Shown here piece after piece: positions 7,410-13,639 of a stretch of DNA of 15,445 nt. The translations under genes were made by a program, and so were the position numbers. Numbering within the stretch: the first letter of the stretch is position 1; each line of letters starts with the position of its first letter. The stretch is from positions 1 through 15,445 of the forward strand of contig DASSKO010000068.1 in assembly GCA_035690425.1 (NCBI GenBank). Direction: 5' to 3'. The stretch comes from DASSKO01 sp035690425 (GTDB lineage Bacteria > Actinomycetota > Actinomycetes > Propionibacteriales > Nocardioidaceae). The notes under the pieces are model-generated. The model was given only the letters and a program-made list of their open reading frames with translations, ran no database searches and was not told the DNA's origin.

Positions 7410-7428
7410 CGAACCGGGACGAACCGGG
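7410..7428. repeat. Two-copy direct repeat CGAACCGGG before the PEBP gene
   Basis: CGAACCGGG occurs at 7410-7418 and again at 7420-7428, a period of exactly 10 bp or one helical turn. It lies about 40 bp before the PEBP start codon, where a transcription factor could bind both copies on one face of the DNA. The rest of the 7314-7465 stretch has no gene that I can support. Confidence 0.5.
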
Positions 7429-7465
7429 TAACTCCCTCCGAGCACTCGAAACGCTTGGAGGACTG

Positions 7466-7990
7466 ATGAGCCTGGACCGCCCGGCCGCCCCCGACCCGTA
7501 CGAGCTGATGCCGAAGCTGCCGACCTTCGAGCTCGCCAGCGACGATGTCACGCACGGTGAGCCGCTGTCCGAGGCGCAGGTGGCCAGTGCCGGCAACACT
7601 TCGCCGCACCTGAGTTGGTCGGGTGCGCCGGAGGGCACGGAAAGCTACGTGGTCTCCTGCTTCGACCCCGATGCGCCTACACCGTCGGGCTTCTGGCACT
7701 GGACCCTGGTCGACGTACCCGCGTCGGTCACCGAGCTGCCGGCAGGCGCTGGGGCCGGCACCGACCTGCCGGGGCAGTCGTTCCAGGTGCGCAACGACTC
7801 CGGCGGCAGTGAGTTCTCCGGTGCCGCGCCGCCGGCGGGCGACCGGCCGCATCGGTACTACTTCGTGGTGCACGCCGTCGGTGCGGACAGCCTCGGCGTG
7901 GGGTCCGACGTGTCACCGACCGTGGTGGCGTTCAATCTCGCCTTCAAGGCGACCGCCCGGGCTGTCCTCGTCGGGACCCACCAGGAGTAG
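7466..7990 (+). CDS. YbhB/YbcL-type phosphatidylethanolamine-binding (PEBP) family protein
   Basis: A 174-residue protein of the PEBP/Raf-kinase-inhibitor-like family, near the usual bacterial length. The ligand-pocket motifs are visible: SPHLSWSGAP (46-55), CFDPDAPTPSGFWHW (65-79, with Asp67, Asp69 and His78) and GAAPPAGDRPHRYYF (119-133). Bacterial members are soluble proteins of unclear role, though E. coli YbhB and YbcL have been studied as inhibitor-like proteins. No signal peptide is present, so it is probably cytoplasmic. The start is well supported by GGAGGA at 7457-7462, three bases before the ATG. It is transcribed away from cysG across a 212-bp intergenic region containing two sets of repeats. 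The next gene follows after 40 bp but has its own leaderless-type promoter. Confidence 0.9.
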   Translation: MSLDRPAAPDPYELMPKLPTFELASDDVTHGEPLSEAQVASAGNTSPHLSWSGAPEGTESYVVSCFDPDAPTPSGFWHWTLVDVPASVTELPAGAGAGTDLPGQSFQVRNDSGGSEFSGAAPPAGDRPHRYYFVVHAVGADSLGVGSDVSPTVVAFNLAFKATARAVLVGTHQE

Positions 7991-7994
7991 GCGA

Positions 7995-8024
7995 CTCACA
8001 ACCGGCGCGGCGTCGGCCTACGAT
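7995..8024 (+). promoter_or_regulatory. Leaderless promoter for the YdeI-like gene
   Basis: A -35-like CTCACA at 7995-8000 is followed by an 18-bp spacer and a -10 TACGAT at 8019-8024 (TANNNT pattern). Six bases then lead to the ATG at 8031 with no ribosome-binding site. This is the clearest leaderless promoter in the window. Confidence 0.55.
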
Positions 8025-8030
8025 CGAGCC

Positions 8031-8630
8031 ATGCCCATCCCGCCGCCGACGGACGTGCGCGTCTTCCCCGACGCGGCCGCCTTTCGTGCCTGGCTCGAGC
8101 AGCACCACGCCGACACCGACGAGCTGTGGGTCGGCTACTACAAGAAGGGCGTGCCCAAGACCTCGGTCACCTGGGCCGAGGCTGTGGAAGAAGCGCTGTG
8201 CTTCGGCTGGATCGACGGACAGTCCCGCCGCATCGACGACGAGGTCGTCGCCAACCGTTACACGCCTCGCCGGCGTACGTCGAGCTGGAGCGCGGTCAAC
8301 ATCGCCAAGGTCGCCGAGCTGACCGCGGCCGGCCGGATGCACCCGGCGGGTTTGCGCGCATTCGCGGAGCGCGACCAGCGCAAGGACGCCTCCTACGCCT
8401 ACGAGAGGGCCGCCCAGCAACTGCCGGCGGAGTCGGCCGAACGGCTGCACGCGAACGGTGACGCGTGGACCTACTGGCAGGCACAGACGGCCAGCTACCG
8501 CCGCACCGTCACCCATTGGGTCCTGTCGGCCAAGCGCGAGGACACCCGCGAGCGCCGGCTGCGCACGCTGATCGAGGACTGCGCCGCCGGTCGTCCGATC
8601 AAGTCGCAGCGGTACGGACGGCCGCGCTAG
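8031..8630 (+). CDS. YdeI/OmdA-family protein
   Basis: A 199-residue soluble protein of the YdeI/OmpD-associated (OmdA) family. Characteristic pieces are ELWVGYYKKG (31-40), SVTWAEAVEEALCFGWIDG (45-63) and RYTPRRRTSSWSAVN (76-90), followed by a helical region with the C-terminal end RYGRPR. Some members are called bacteriocin-protection or antimicrobial-peptide-resistance proteins, but the biochemical activity is unknown and I would not infer it here. I chose the ATG at 8031 because a longer frame opening further left overlaps the PEBP gene and has no support. A -10 element six bases before this ATG fits leaderless expression. The stop is six bases from the stop of the convergent HNH gene. 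Confidence 0.88.
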   Translation: MPIPPPTDVRVFPDAAAFRAWLEQHHADTDELWVGYYKKGVPKTSVTWAEAVEEALCFGWIDGQSRRIDDEVVANRYTPRRRTSSWSAVNIAKVAELTAAGRMHPAGLRAFAERDQRKDASYAYERAAQQLPAESAERLHANGDAWTYWQAQTASYRRTVTHWVLSAKREDTRERRLRTLIEDCAAGRPIKSQRYGRPR

Positions 8631-8636
8631 GCCTGT

Positions 8637-10265
8637 TCAGGTGACCCAGCTCTCCAGCGTCTCGGTGGGGATGTAGAGGTGGTCGTCGGTGCCGGCGTCG
8701 TCGGGCTCCTCGAAGGCTTCGCCGCAGTCCTTCCGCCAGATGACGAGCCGTTGTTCGAGGATGCTGCGGTGTGTCAGCCAGTCGCGTTGCGCCGCCTCGC
8801 GGCGTCGCTTGTGGTCGAGGAGCTGGAGTCCTTCGGTGACGTCGGCGGCGCTGGCGGGAATCTGCCATTCCGGGGCCATCGTCGCCGCACAGTTACTCTC
8901 CGGGTAGGCGTCGGCGGTAGTGGTGTAGGTGTGGCCGGACGGGTAGGTCCAGCGGAACAGGCCGGGCTCGGGCTGGGTGAGATGGAAGCGGCCGCCGTTG
9001 TCCTTGCTGTTGTGGTGCTTGCGGCAGCCCGGACCGAGGTTGCCTTCTCGGGTCTCGCCGTGGTCGGCCCAGGCATGGGTGTGGTCGATGTCGCAGCTGT
9101 CGGCCGGGTGGTTGCAGCCAACACCGACGCAGGTGCGGTCGCGGGCGTGGGTACTGCGCTTCTGCTCCGCGGTCGGCGTGTAGGTGTGCGTGGACAGCTC
9201 GACGAAGCGTCCGCGGTCGGTCAACATCCGATACCACACCGAGTCGCGATCGGCGGCGAGCTGGCGCACCAGCGAGGCCGGGACGATGTCACCAGCCAGT
9301 GTTTCGCCGGGGGCGTTGGAGAAGCCCATGACCGTCTCGATGGGCACGGTGATGTTGACCTGGATCCGCCGCCGCGCACCGGTGGAGCGCAACCGCGGGT
9401 CCTCGCCGTCTTCGAGCAGGCTGGTGCAGCTGTCTGCCACGGTCTTGCCTTCGAGGATGTCACAGGCCACGTCGGCGACCTTCTGGTCCATCGTGCGCGG
9501 GTCGTCGGCCGGCAGGCTTCGGGCGATCAGCCCGAGGCGGTGGCCGATGCCGAGGATCCGGTCGATCGAGTGGCCCAGCCACAGCTGCCCCATGCCGGCG
9601 GTGTCGTCGGTCTCCGTGCGCAGGCCCCGGTCGGCGTAGGCCCGCCGGAACTTCTCGTCGGTGGCGTCGGGTTCGGCCTTGGCGACCAGTCGCCGGACCA
9701 GCCGGCGGGTGCGGGTCGGGTTTGCGCCGACCAGGCCGAAGCTGCTGGCCCTGGCGGCGTCGGACGGGGTGGCCGCGTGCAGGGCGGCGACGATCTTGGC
9801 CTCCAGGCCGGGAATGAGGCTCTTGTCGGCGACCACGCTCAGCTCGGAGTGGATCTGCTCGGCCGAGTACATGTCCAGCCGGCCGGCGGTGACCAGGCCC
9901 CACACCCGCGGCAGCTCGGTCGAGATGCGCCGGACCAGATGCAGCCGGACCGACGAGCGGTACCTCGTCTCGGCCAGCGCGGCGGCAACCTCGGTGGCGG
10001 CATGGTCGGTCGGGTCGCCGCTGGGGTCGGCCTCCAGGTCGGGGTCCTCAGCGGCCAACTGCCGACGCAAGGTGTCCGCGGCGGTCAGCCCGAGAGCCTC
10101 ACATCGGATTGTCAGTCGCTTCAGCGCCGCCAGCACGTCGACCAGCTCACCGGAATCCAACGACGCCAGCGAGCGCGACTCGACCAGAGCCAACAGGCCG
10201 GCGTCGGGCGGGCGGTCTCGCAGCGCCGGCCAGCCGACCGGATCGGTGTCGGTTTCGCGTTCCAT
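8637..10265 (-). CDS. DUF222/HNH endonuclease-like protein (13E12 repeat family type)
   Basis: A 542-residue protein with an N-terminal DUF222 region (about 25-330, mostly helical) and a C-terminal HNH nuclease motif at about 379-420. Visible residues are Cys379, Cys384, Cys391, the DIDHTHAW stretch (His395 and His397), Asn409 in GNLGP, Cys415 and the KHH at 417-419. The cysteines suggest a bound zinc, and the nuclease residues look intact. Such proteins occur in many copies in actinobacterial genomes and are called 13E12 repeat proteins in mycobacteria; their role is unresolved. I chose the ATG at 10265 because GAGGAGGGAGG lies immediately upstream; the frame continues further but enters the divergent promoter region. 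A LexA-like box covers the probable transcription start. The 3' end is six bases from the YdeI stop. Confidence 0.9.
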   Translation of the reverse strand: MERETDTDPVGWPALRDRPPDAGLLALVESRSLASLDSGELVDVLAALKRLTIRCEALGLTAADTLRRQLAAEDPDLEADPSGDPTDHAATEVAAALAETRYRSSVRLHLVRRISTELPRVWGLVTAGRLDMYSAEQIHSELSVVADKSLIPGLEAKIVAALHAATPSDAARASSFGLVGANPTRTRRLVRRLVAKAEPDATDEKFRRAYADRGLRTETDDTAGMGQLWLGHSIDRILGIGHRLGLIARSLPADDPRTMDQKVADVACDILEGKTVADSCTSLLEDGEDPRLRSTGARRRIQVNITVPIETVMGFSNAPGETLAGDIVPASLVRQLAADRDSVWYRMLTDRGRFVELSTHTYTPTAEQKRSTHARDRTCVGVGCNHPADSCDIDHTHAWADHGETREGNLGPGCRKHHNSKDNGGRFHLTQPEPGLFRWTYPSGHTYTTTADAYPESNCAATMAPEWQIPASAADVTEGLQLLDHKRRREAAQRDWLTHRSILEQRLVIWRKDCGEAFEEPDDAGTDDHLYIPTETLESWVT

Positions 10266-10278
10266 ACATCCTCCCTCC

Positions 10279-10294
10279 TCGAACAGGTATTCGA
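10279..10294. promoter_or_regulatory. LexA (SOS) box before the HNH gene
   Basis: TCGAACAGGTATTCGA matches the Gram-positive/actinobacterial SOS consensus (CGAAC-N4-GTTCG, extended TCGAAC-N4-GTTCGA) at 11 of 12 half-site positions; the only miss is A for G at 10289. It sits 14-29 bp before the HNH start codon and overlaps the start point predicted from the -10 TAGAGT, an ideal place for repression. As I recall, some mycobacterial 13E12-family genes are LexA targets, which agrees. Confidence 0.7.
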
Positions 10295-10300
10295 ACTCTA
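10295..10300 (-). promoter_or_regulatory. Probable -10 element of the HNH gene
   Basis: Read on the minus strand, this is TAGAGT, fitting TANNNT. A start point about seven bases downstream falls inside the LexA-like box and leaves a short leader carrying the GAGGAGG ribosome site. No convincing -35 was seen. Confidence 0.4.
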
Positions 10301-10336
10301 GTCGTGCCCTCCGACAACCACGGCGCGCGGTTTTGC

Positions 10337-10342
10337 GACAAT
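10337..10342 (+). promoter_or_regulatory. Possible leaderless -10 element of the alpha/beta hydrolase gene
   Basis: GACAAT (4 of 6 to TATAAT) lies six bases before the ATG at 10349, with no ribosome-binding site between them. The arrangement repeats that of four other genes in this window, which raises confidence in a rather weak match. Confidence 0.35.
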
Positions 10343-10348
10343 GCCGCC

Positions 10349-11320
10349 ATGACGTTCCAGACCGACGTGCTGGGTGAGCCGTTCGAGACCGAGACCATCG
10401 ACCTCGGCACCGACGACGAGGGCGAGGTCGTCGCCACCCTGGTCCGCAGGCGGGCAACCGCCGGCAGCACGTCCGCGCGCGGCGCGGTCCTGCACGTGCA
10501 CGGCTTCTGCGACTACTTCTTCCAGGCTGAGATGGCGCAGTTCTGGACCGACCAGGGTTACGACTTCTACGCCGTCGACCTGCGCAAGTACGGCCGCAGC
10601 ATCCTTCCGCACCAGACGCCGAACTTCTGTCGCGACCTCGGCGAGTACGTCGCGGACCTCGACGCGACTCTGCACCGGATCACCGAGCGCGACGGCCACC
10701 GGCGGCTGGTCCTGACCGCGCACTCCACCGGCGGCCTGATCGCACCGCTGTGGCTGGATCACCGCCGCACGCTCGACGGCCGCTCCCCTGCCGACGCGGT
10801 GATCCTGAACAGCCCGTGGCTGGACCTGCCGGGCTCGGTGCTGCTGCGCACCGCAGGCACCCAGGCGATCGACCAGATCGGGTTGCGCCGGCCCTACGCC
10901 GTGCTGCCCCGCACCGTGAGCGGCCACTACGGGGACAGCCTGCACTGCGACCTGAGCGGCGAGTGGGAGTTCAACCTTGCCTGGAAGCCCCGGGAGAGCT
11001 TCCCGGTGCGCGCCGGCTGGCTGCGGGCCGTACGCCGCGGCCACCGTCAGGTGCACCGCGGCATCGACGTCGGCGCGCCGGTGCTGGTGCTGAGCTCCAG
11101 CCGGAGCCACGTCCCGCAGCACTGGGACGACGAGATCACTCGCACGGACGTGGTGCTCGACGTGCAGCAGATCGCGCGCTGGTCACATCGGCTCAGCTCC
11201 CACGTCACGCTGAGCCGGATCGACGGCGCCATCCACGACGTACTCGCCTCAGCGGAGCCGGTGCGCAAGCAGGCCTACGACGAGATCCGCCGATGGCTCG
11301 ACTACCGGCTCGGTGACTGA
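10349..11320 (+). CDS. Alpha/beta hydrolase (serine hydrolase, lysophospholipase-like)
   Basis: A 323-residue alpha/beta-hydrolase-fold enzyme. Visible features are the oxyanion region LHVHGFCDY (48-56), the strand YDFYAVDLRKYGRS (71-84), the nucleophile elbow AHSTGG (124-129, Ser126, a variant of GxSxG) and the C-terminal GAIHDV with His296. The acid may be Asp267 or Asp271 in TDVVLDV. The overall layout is like the serine aminopeptidase S33/monoacylglycerol lipase group, but the substrate is unknown. There is no signal peptide. I chose the ATG at 10349 over upstream starts, which run into the HNH gene; the -10-like hexamer six bases before it supports this. The last 19 bp overlap the 3' end of the convergent GNAT gene. 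It is divergent from the HNH gene, with an SOS-like box in the shared 83-bp region. Confidence 0.87.
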   Translation: MTFQTDVLGEPFETETIDLGTDDEGEVVATLVRRRATAGSTSARGAVLHVHGFCDYFFQAEMAQFWTDQGYDFYAVDLRKYGRSILPHQTPNFCRDLGEYVADLDATLHRITERDGHRRLVLTAHSTGGLIAPLWLDHRRTLDGRSPADAVILNSPWLDLPGSVLLRTAGTQAIDQIGLRRPYAVLPRTVSGHYGDSLHCDLSGEWEFNLAWKPRESFPVRAGWLRAVRRGHRQVHRGIDVGAPVLVLSSSRSHVPQHWDDEITRTDVVLDVQQIARWSHRLSSHVTLSRIDGAIHDVLASAEPVRKQAYDEIRRWLDYRLGD

Positions 11321-11772
11321 CCCCTGGCCATCGGCGTGTGCGGGATCCCGTCCTCGATGAACTCCGGTCCCGACGCCGTGAAGCCGAACCGTTCGTACCA
11401 GCCACGCAGGTGCGACTGCGCGTCCAGCACGACCCGATGCTCCTCGTTCTGCTGCAGCACGTGACCCATCAGCTGCGCGGCCAGCCCGCCGCCACGGCGG
11501 TCCGCACGCGTGCAGACCCGCCCGATCCGCACCGAGCCGTCTGCTTCCGCCAACACCCGCAGGTACGCCGTGGGACTGCCGGAGTCGTCGGCTGTCCACA
11601 GGTGCAGTGTGTCTGGGTCTGTGTCGCGGCCGTCCAGCTCGGGATAGGGACAGTGCTGCTCGACCACGAAGACGTCTATCCGCAGCCGCAGCAGGCCGTG
11701 CAGCTCGGTGGCCGAGAGCTGGTCGAGGCGTGCCGACCGGACGCCCGGACTCGCACGGCTGGGTCCGGTCAC
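11302..11772 (-). CDS. ElaA-type GNAT acetyltransferase
   Basis: A 156-residue GNAT protein of the ElaA subgroup. Its signature is clear: LRLRIDVFVVEQHCPYPELDGRD (from about residue 28; key residues R31, F35, E38, Q39, D47), the acetyl-CoA loop RVCTRADRRGGGLAAQLM (85-102), LDAQSHLRGWYERFGF (116-131) and the terminal EDGIPHTPM (140-148). The substrate of ElaA proteins is not known. It starts with GTG overlapping the stop of the DUF1876 gene by 4 bp (GTGA), so it should be co-translated with it. Its 3' end overlaps the hydrolase tail by 19 bp. Confidence 0.9.
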   Translation of the reverse strand: MTGPSRASPGVRSARLDQLSATELHGLLRLRIDVFVVEQHCPYPELDGRDTDPDTLHLWTADDSGSPTAYLRVLAEADGSVRIGRVCTRADRRGGGLAAQLMGHVLQQNEEHRVVLDAQSHLRGWYERFGFTASGPEFIEDGIPHTPMARGQSPSR

Positions 11773-12035
11773 AGATGCGGGCTGGCCGGTGTCTGAGTCG
11801 AGGACTCGATGTCACCCGCAGCGGAGTCGAGCAACCGGCGCGCCAGATCCGACAGCGCCCGGGCCACCGCAAGCTCGTCACCGATGATCGGCACCCCGAG
11901 ATCGGTCGGGTTGCGGTGGCTGGTGCCGTGCCCACGCACCTCGCTCTTGCCCTGCAGGTCGAGCACCGCGTCGGCCTGCGTCTCGTTGCCTTCCTCGTCC
12001 AGGATGATCTGGACCGTCCAGGTCTTCATCGACAT
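11769..12035 (-). CDS. DUF1876 protein (small, double-stranded-RNA-binding-like fold family)
   Basis: An 88-residue protein beginning MSMKTWTVQIILDEEGNET, followed by ADAVLDLQGKSEVRGHGTSHRNP and PIIGDELAVARALSDLARRLL. These strand and helix pieces are characteristic of the actinobacterial DUF1876 family, whose function is unknown. I chose the ATG at 12035 because AGGAGG stands six bases before it; a longer frame opening upstream runs into cobQ and lacks support. The stop overlaps the start of the ElaA-type gene. It lies 74 bp after cobQ on the same strand, with a 10-bp direct repeat between them, so it may be in the cobQ transcript or have its own promoter. Confidence 0.85.
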   Translation of the reverse strand: MSMKTWTVQIILDEEGNETQADAVLDLQGKSEVRGHGTSHRNPTDLGVPIIGDELAVARALSDLARRLLDSAAGDIESSTQTPASPHL

Positions 12036-12086
12036 CACACGCCTCCTGCGCCGTGGCTGACCTCCAGTCTCGGCCCCGCGCGCGAC

Positions 12087-12107
12087 GACACGCCAGGGAC
12101 ACGCCAG
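12087..12107. repeat. Two-copy direct repeat GACACGCCAG between cobQ and DUF1876
   Basis: GACACGCCAG occurs at 12087-12096 and again at 12098-12107, 10 of 10 identical with a one-base spacer (period 11). It lies just after the cobQ stop and 52-72 bp before the DUF1876 ATG. That position suits a protein-binding site on an internal promoter, though chance duplication is possible. Confidence 0.55.
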
Positions 12108-12109
12108 AG

Positions 12110-13606
12110 TCACGGCGCCCCCGGGGGGACGCACCGCATGCCGCCGGGGGCCCCGTGCTCGATCAGCTGCAGCAGTGTCTCGGTGTCGAGGTGCTCGGCC
12201 ACGAGGTCGCCGAGCAGGTCCAGCCGCTGCGCTCGGGCCTCCGCCAGGCTGGTGTCTGCCCGCGGTGTGAAGCCAGTGCGCCCGGCCTGCTGGGCGAGCT
12301 CCGCGAGCAGTGCCCGGCGGAAGGCGTCGCTCTCGAGTGCCCCGTGCCACAGCGTCCCCCAGGCCGCGCCGCTGCGACAGCCGTCCAGGAACGGCTCGCC
12401 GGCGCGGACGCGGACCGTGCCGTGGTGGATCTCGTAGCCACTCACCGGCATGCCGCGCCAGCTGCCACTCGGCGTACCCAGCCTCTTCTGTGCGCCGAAG
12501 GTGGTATGCACCGGCAGCAGCCCGAGCCCGGGCACCCGCCGGCGTTGGGCCGACTCCACGCCCGTGGGATCGTCCACCGTCTCGCCGAGCATCTGGAAGC
12601 CACCGCAGATGCCGAGCACGGGGAGCCCGGCAGCCACCCGGCGCCGCAGCGGCTGCTCGAAGCCGTGCGCCCGCAGCCAGGCCAGGTCCTCGACCGTCGC
12701 CCGGGTGCCGGGCAGCACGACAAGATCGGCGTCGGCCAGTCCCCCTGGTCCGGAGATGAACCGCACGTCGACATTCGGCTCGAGGCCGAGCGCGTCGACG
12801 TCGGTGAAGTTGCTGATCCGCGGCAGCCGGACGACCGCGACACGCAGCACCTCGTCATCGACCGCCCACGACGCCCTCCGGCCGTCGAGGTCGAGCGCGT
12901 CCTCGGAGTCCAGCCACAGGTCTTGCTGCCAGGGCAGTACTCCCAGCACCCGCCGTCCGGTGACAGCCGAGAGCATGTCGAGGCCGGGCGCCAGCAACGT
13001 GCGGTCACCACGAAACTTGTTGACCACGAACCCCGAGACCAACGCCTGGTCGGCCGCGTCCAGCAACGCGAGCGTGCCGAACATCGACGCGAACACGCCG
13101 CCGCGGTCGATGTCGCCGATCACCAGCGTGGGCAGCCGACCGTGCTGCGCGAGCCCCATGTTGACGTAGTCGAAACGCCGCAGGTTGATCTCCGCCGGGC
13201 TGCCCGCGCCTTCGCAGACGACGACGTCGTAGCGCGTGCGCAGGTCGTCGAACGCCGCGTACGCGGCCTCGGCCAGCGCCGAGCGCTCGCCCGCGAACGA
13301 TGCCGCGTCGAGCTCTCCGGACGACCGGCCCATCACGACGACATGGCTGCGGCGGTCGCTGCCGGGCTTGAGCAGCACCGGGTTCATCGCCGCCTCCGGC
13401 TCGGCGCCCGCGGCGACCGCCTGCACCCACTGCGCCCGCCCGATCTCCGCGCCGTCGGCGGTCACCATGGAGTTGTTGCTCATGTTCTGTGCCTTGTACG
13501 GCGCGACGGCGACGCCCTGCCGCGACAGCCACCGGCACAGCGCGGTCGTCAGCACGGTCTTGCCGGCGTCGGAGGTGGTGCCCGCCACCAGCAGCCCGCC
13601 CTTCAT
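12110..13606 (-). CDS. cobQ: Cobyric acid synthase (cobyrinic acid a,c-diamide amidotransferase)
   Basis: A 498-residue enzyme that amidates four side chains of adenosylcobyrinic acid a,c-diamide using glutamine and ATP, in cobalamin synthesis. The N-terminal ATPase domain shows LLVAGTTSDAGKTVLTTALC (5-24, P-loop), YKAQNMSNNS (37-46) and CEGAGSPAEINL (131-142). The C-terminal class I amidotransferase domain shows VLPGTRATVEDLAWLR (297-312), LGICGGFQMLGE (331-342, nucleophile Cys334), GYEIHHG (390-396) and GTLWHGALESDAFR (417-430, His421). The length is normal. I chose the ATG at 13606, where TATCGT on the same strand lies seven bases upstream with no ribosome site; a GTG three codons further is possible. 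No other cobalamin gene adjoins it, and no cobalamin riboswitch can fit in the 33-bp gap to the divergent gene. Confidence 0.95.
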   Translation of the reverse strand: MKGGLLVAGTTSDAGKTVLTTALCRWLSRQGVAVAPYKAQNMSNNSMVTADGAEIGRAQWVQAVAAGAEPEAAMNPVLLKPGSDRRSHVVVMGRSSGELDAASFAGERSALAEAAYAAFDDLRTRYDVVVCEGAGSPAEINLRRFDYVNMGLAQHGRLPTLVIGDIDRGGVFASMFGTLALLDAADQALVSGFVVNKFRGDRTLLAPGLDMLSAVTGRRVLGVLPWQQDLWLDSEDALDLDGRRASWAVDDEVLRVAVVRLPRISNFTDVDALGLEPNVDVRFISGPGGLADADLVVLPGTRATVEDLAWLRAHGFEQPLRRRVAAGLPVLGICGGFQMLGETVDDPTGVESAQRRRVPGLGLLPVHTTFGAQKRLGTPSGSWRGMPVSGYEIHHGTVRVRAGEPFLDGCRSGAAWGTLWHGALESDAFRRALLAELAQQAGRTGFTPRADTSLAEARAQRLDLLGDLVAEHLDTETLLQLIEHGAPGGMRCVPPGAP

Positions 13607-13613
13607 CGCCCGC

Positions 13614-13619
13614 ACGATA
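13614..13619 (-). promoter_or_regulatory. Leaderless -10 element of cobQ
   Basis: On the minus strand this is TATCGT (TANNNT), seven bases before the cobQ ATG. It is only 7 bp from the -10-like hexamer of the divergent YbaK-like gene. Confidence 0.5.
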
Positions 13620-13626
13620 GCCGGTG

Positions 13627-13632
13627 CACAAT
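13627..13632 (+). promoter_or_regulatory. Possible leaderless -10 element of the YbaK-like gene
   Basis: CACAAT (4 of 6 to TATAAT) lies seven bases before the ATG at 13640. The spacing is the same as for the other leaderless candidates, which argues for 13640 rather than 13631 as the start codon. Confidence 0.35.
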
Positions 13633-13639
13633 GGGAACC

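Noticed and set aside
7395..7430. A tRNA-like T-loop (GGTTCGAATC on the minus strand) between cysG and the PEBP gene
   Set aside because: The flanking bases do not form a T-stem, no acceptor stem or CCA lies at the right distance, and no anticodon arm can be drawn. It is better explained by the CGAACCGGG repeat.
7402..7430. A second LexA box at the CGAAC repeats
   Set aside because: Both CGAAC copies point the same way; there is no GTTCG arm at the four-base spacing that LexA requires.
8679..10301. A 540-residue plus-strand frame opposite the HNH gene
   Set aside because: It is Gly/Val/Ala rich with no family motif and is fully antisense to a protein with intact DUF222 and HNH motifs.
10337..11320. 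The alpha/beta hydrolase as a second SOS gene sharing the LexA box
   Set aside because: The box lies about 43 bp upstream of its -10-like hexamer, outside the normal repressing position; kept only as a remote possibility.
12053..13630. A very long plus-strand frame running into the YbaK-like gene
   Set aside because: It is antisense to cobQ, whose motifs are complete. The translated residues are low-complexity Arg/Ala/Gly/Pro typical of GC-rich shadow frames; only the part from about 13631 has a recognisable domain.
13607..13639. A cobalamin riboswitch controlling cobQ
   Set aside because: Only about 33 bp separate the cobQ and YbaK-like start codons, far too short for the roughly 200-nt element, and no B12-box-like sequence was seen.
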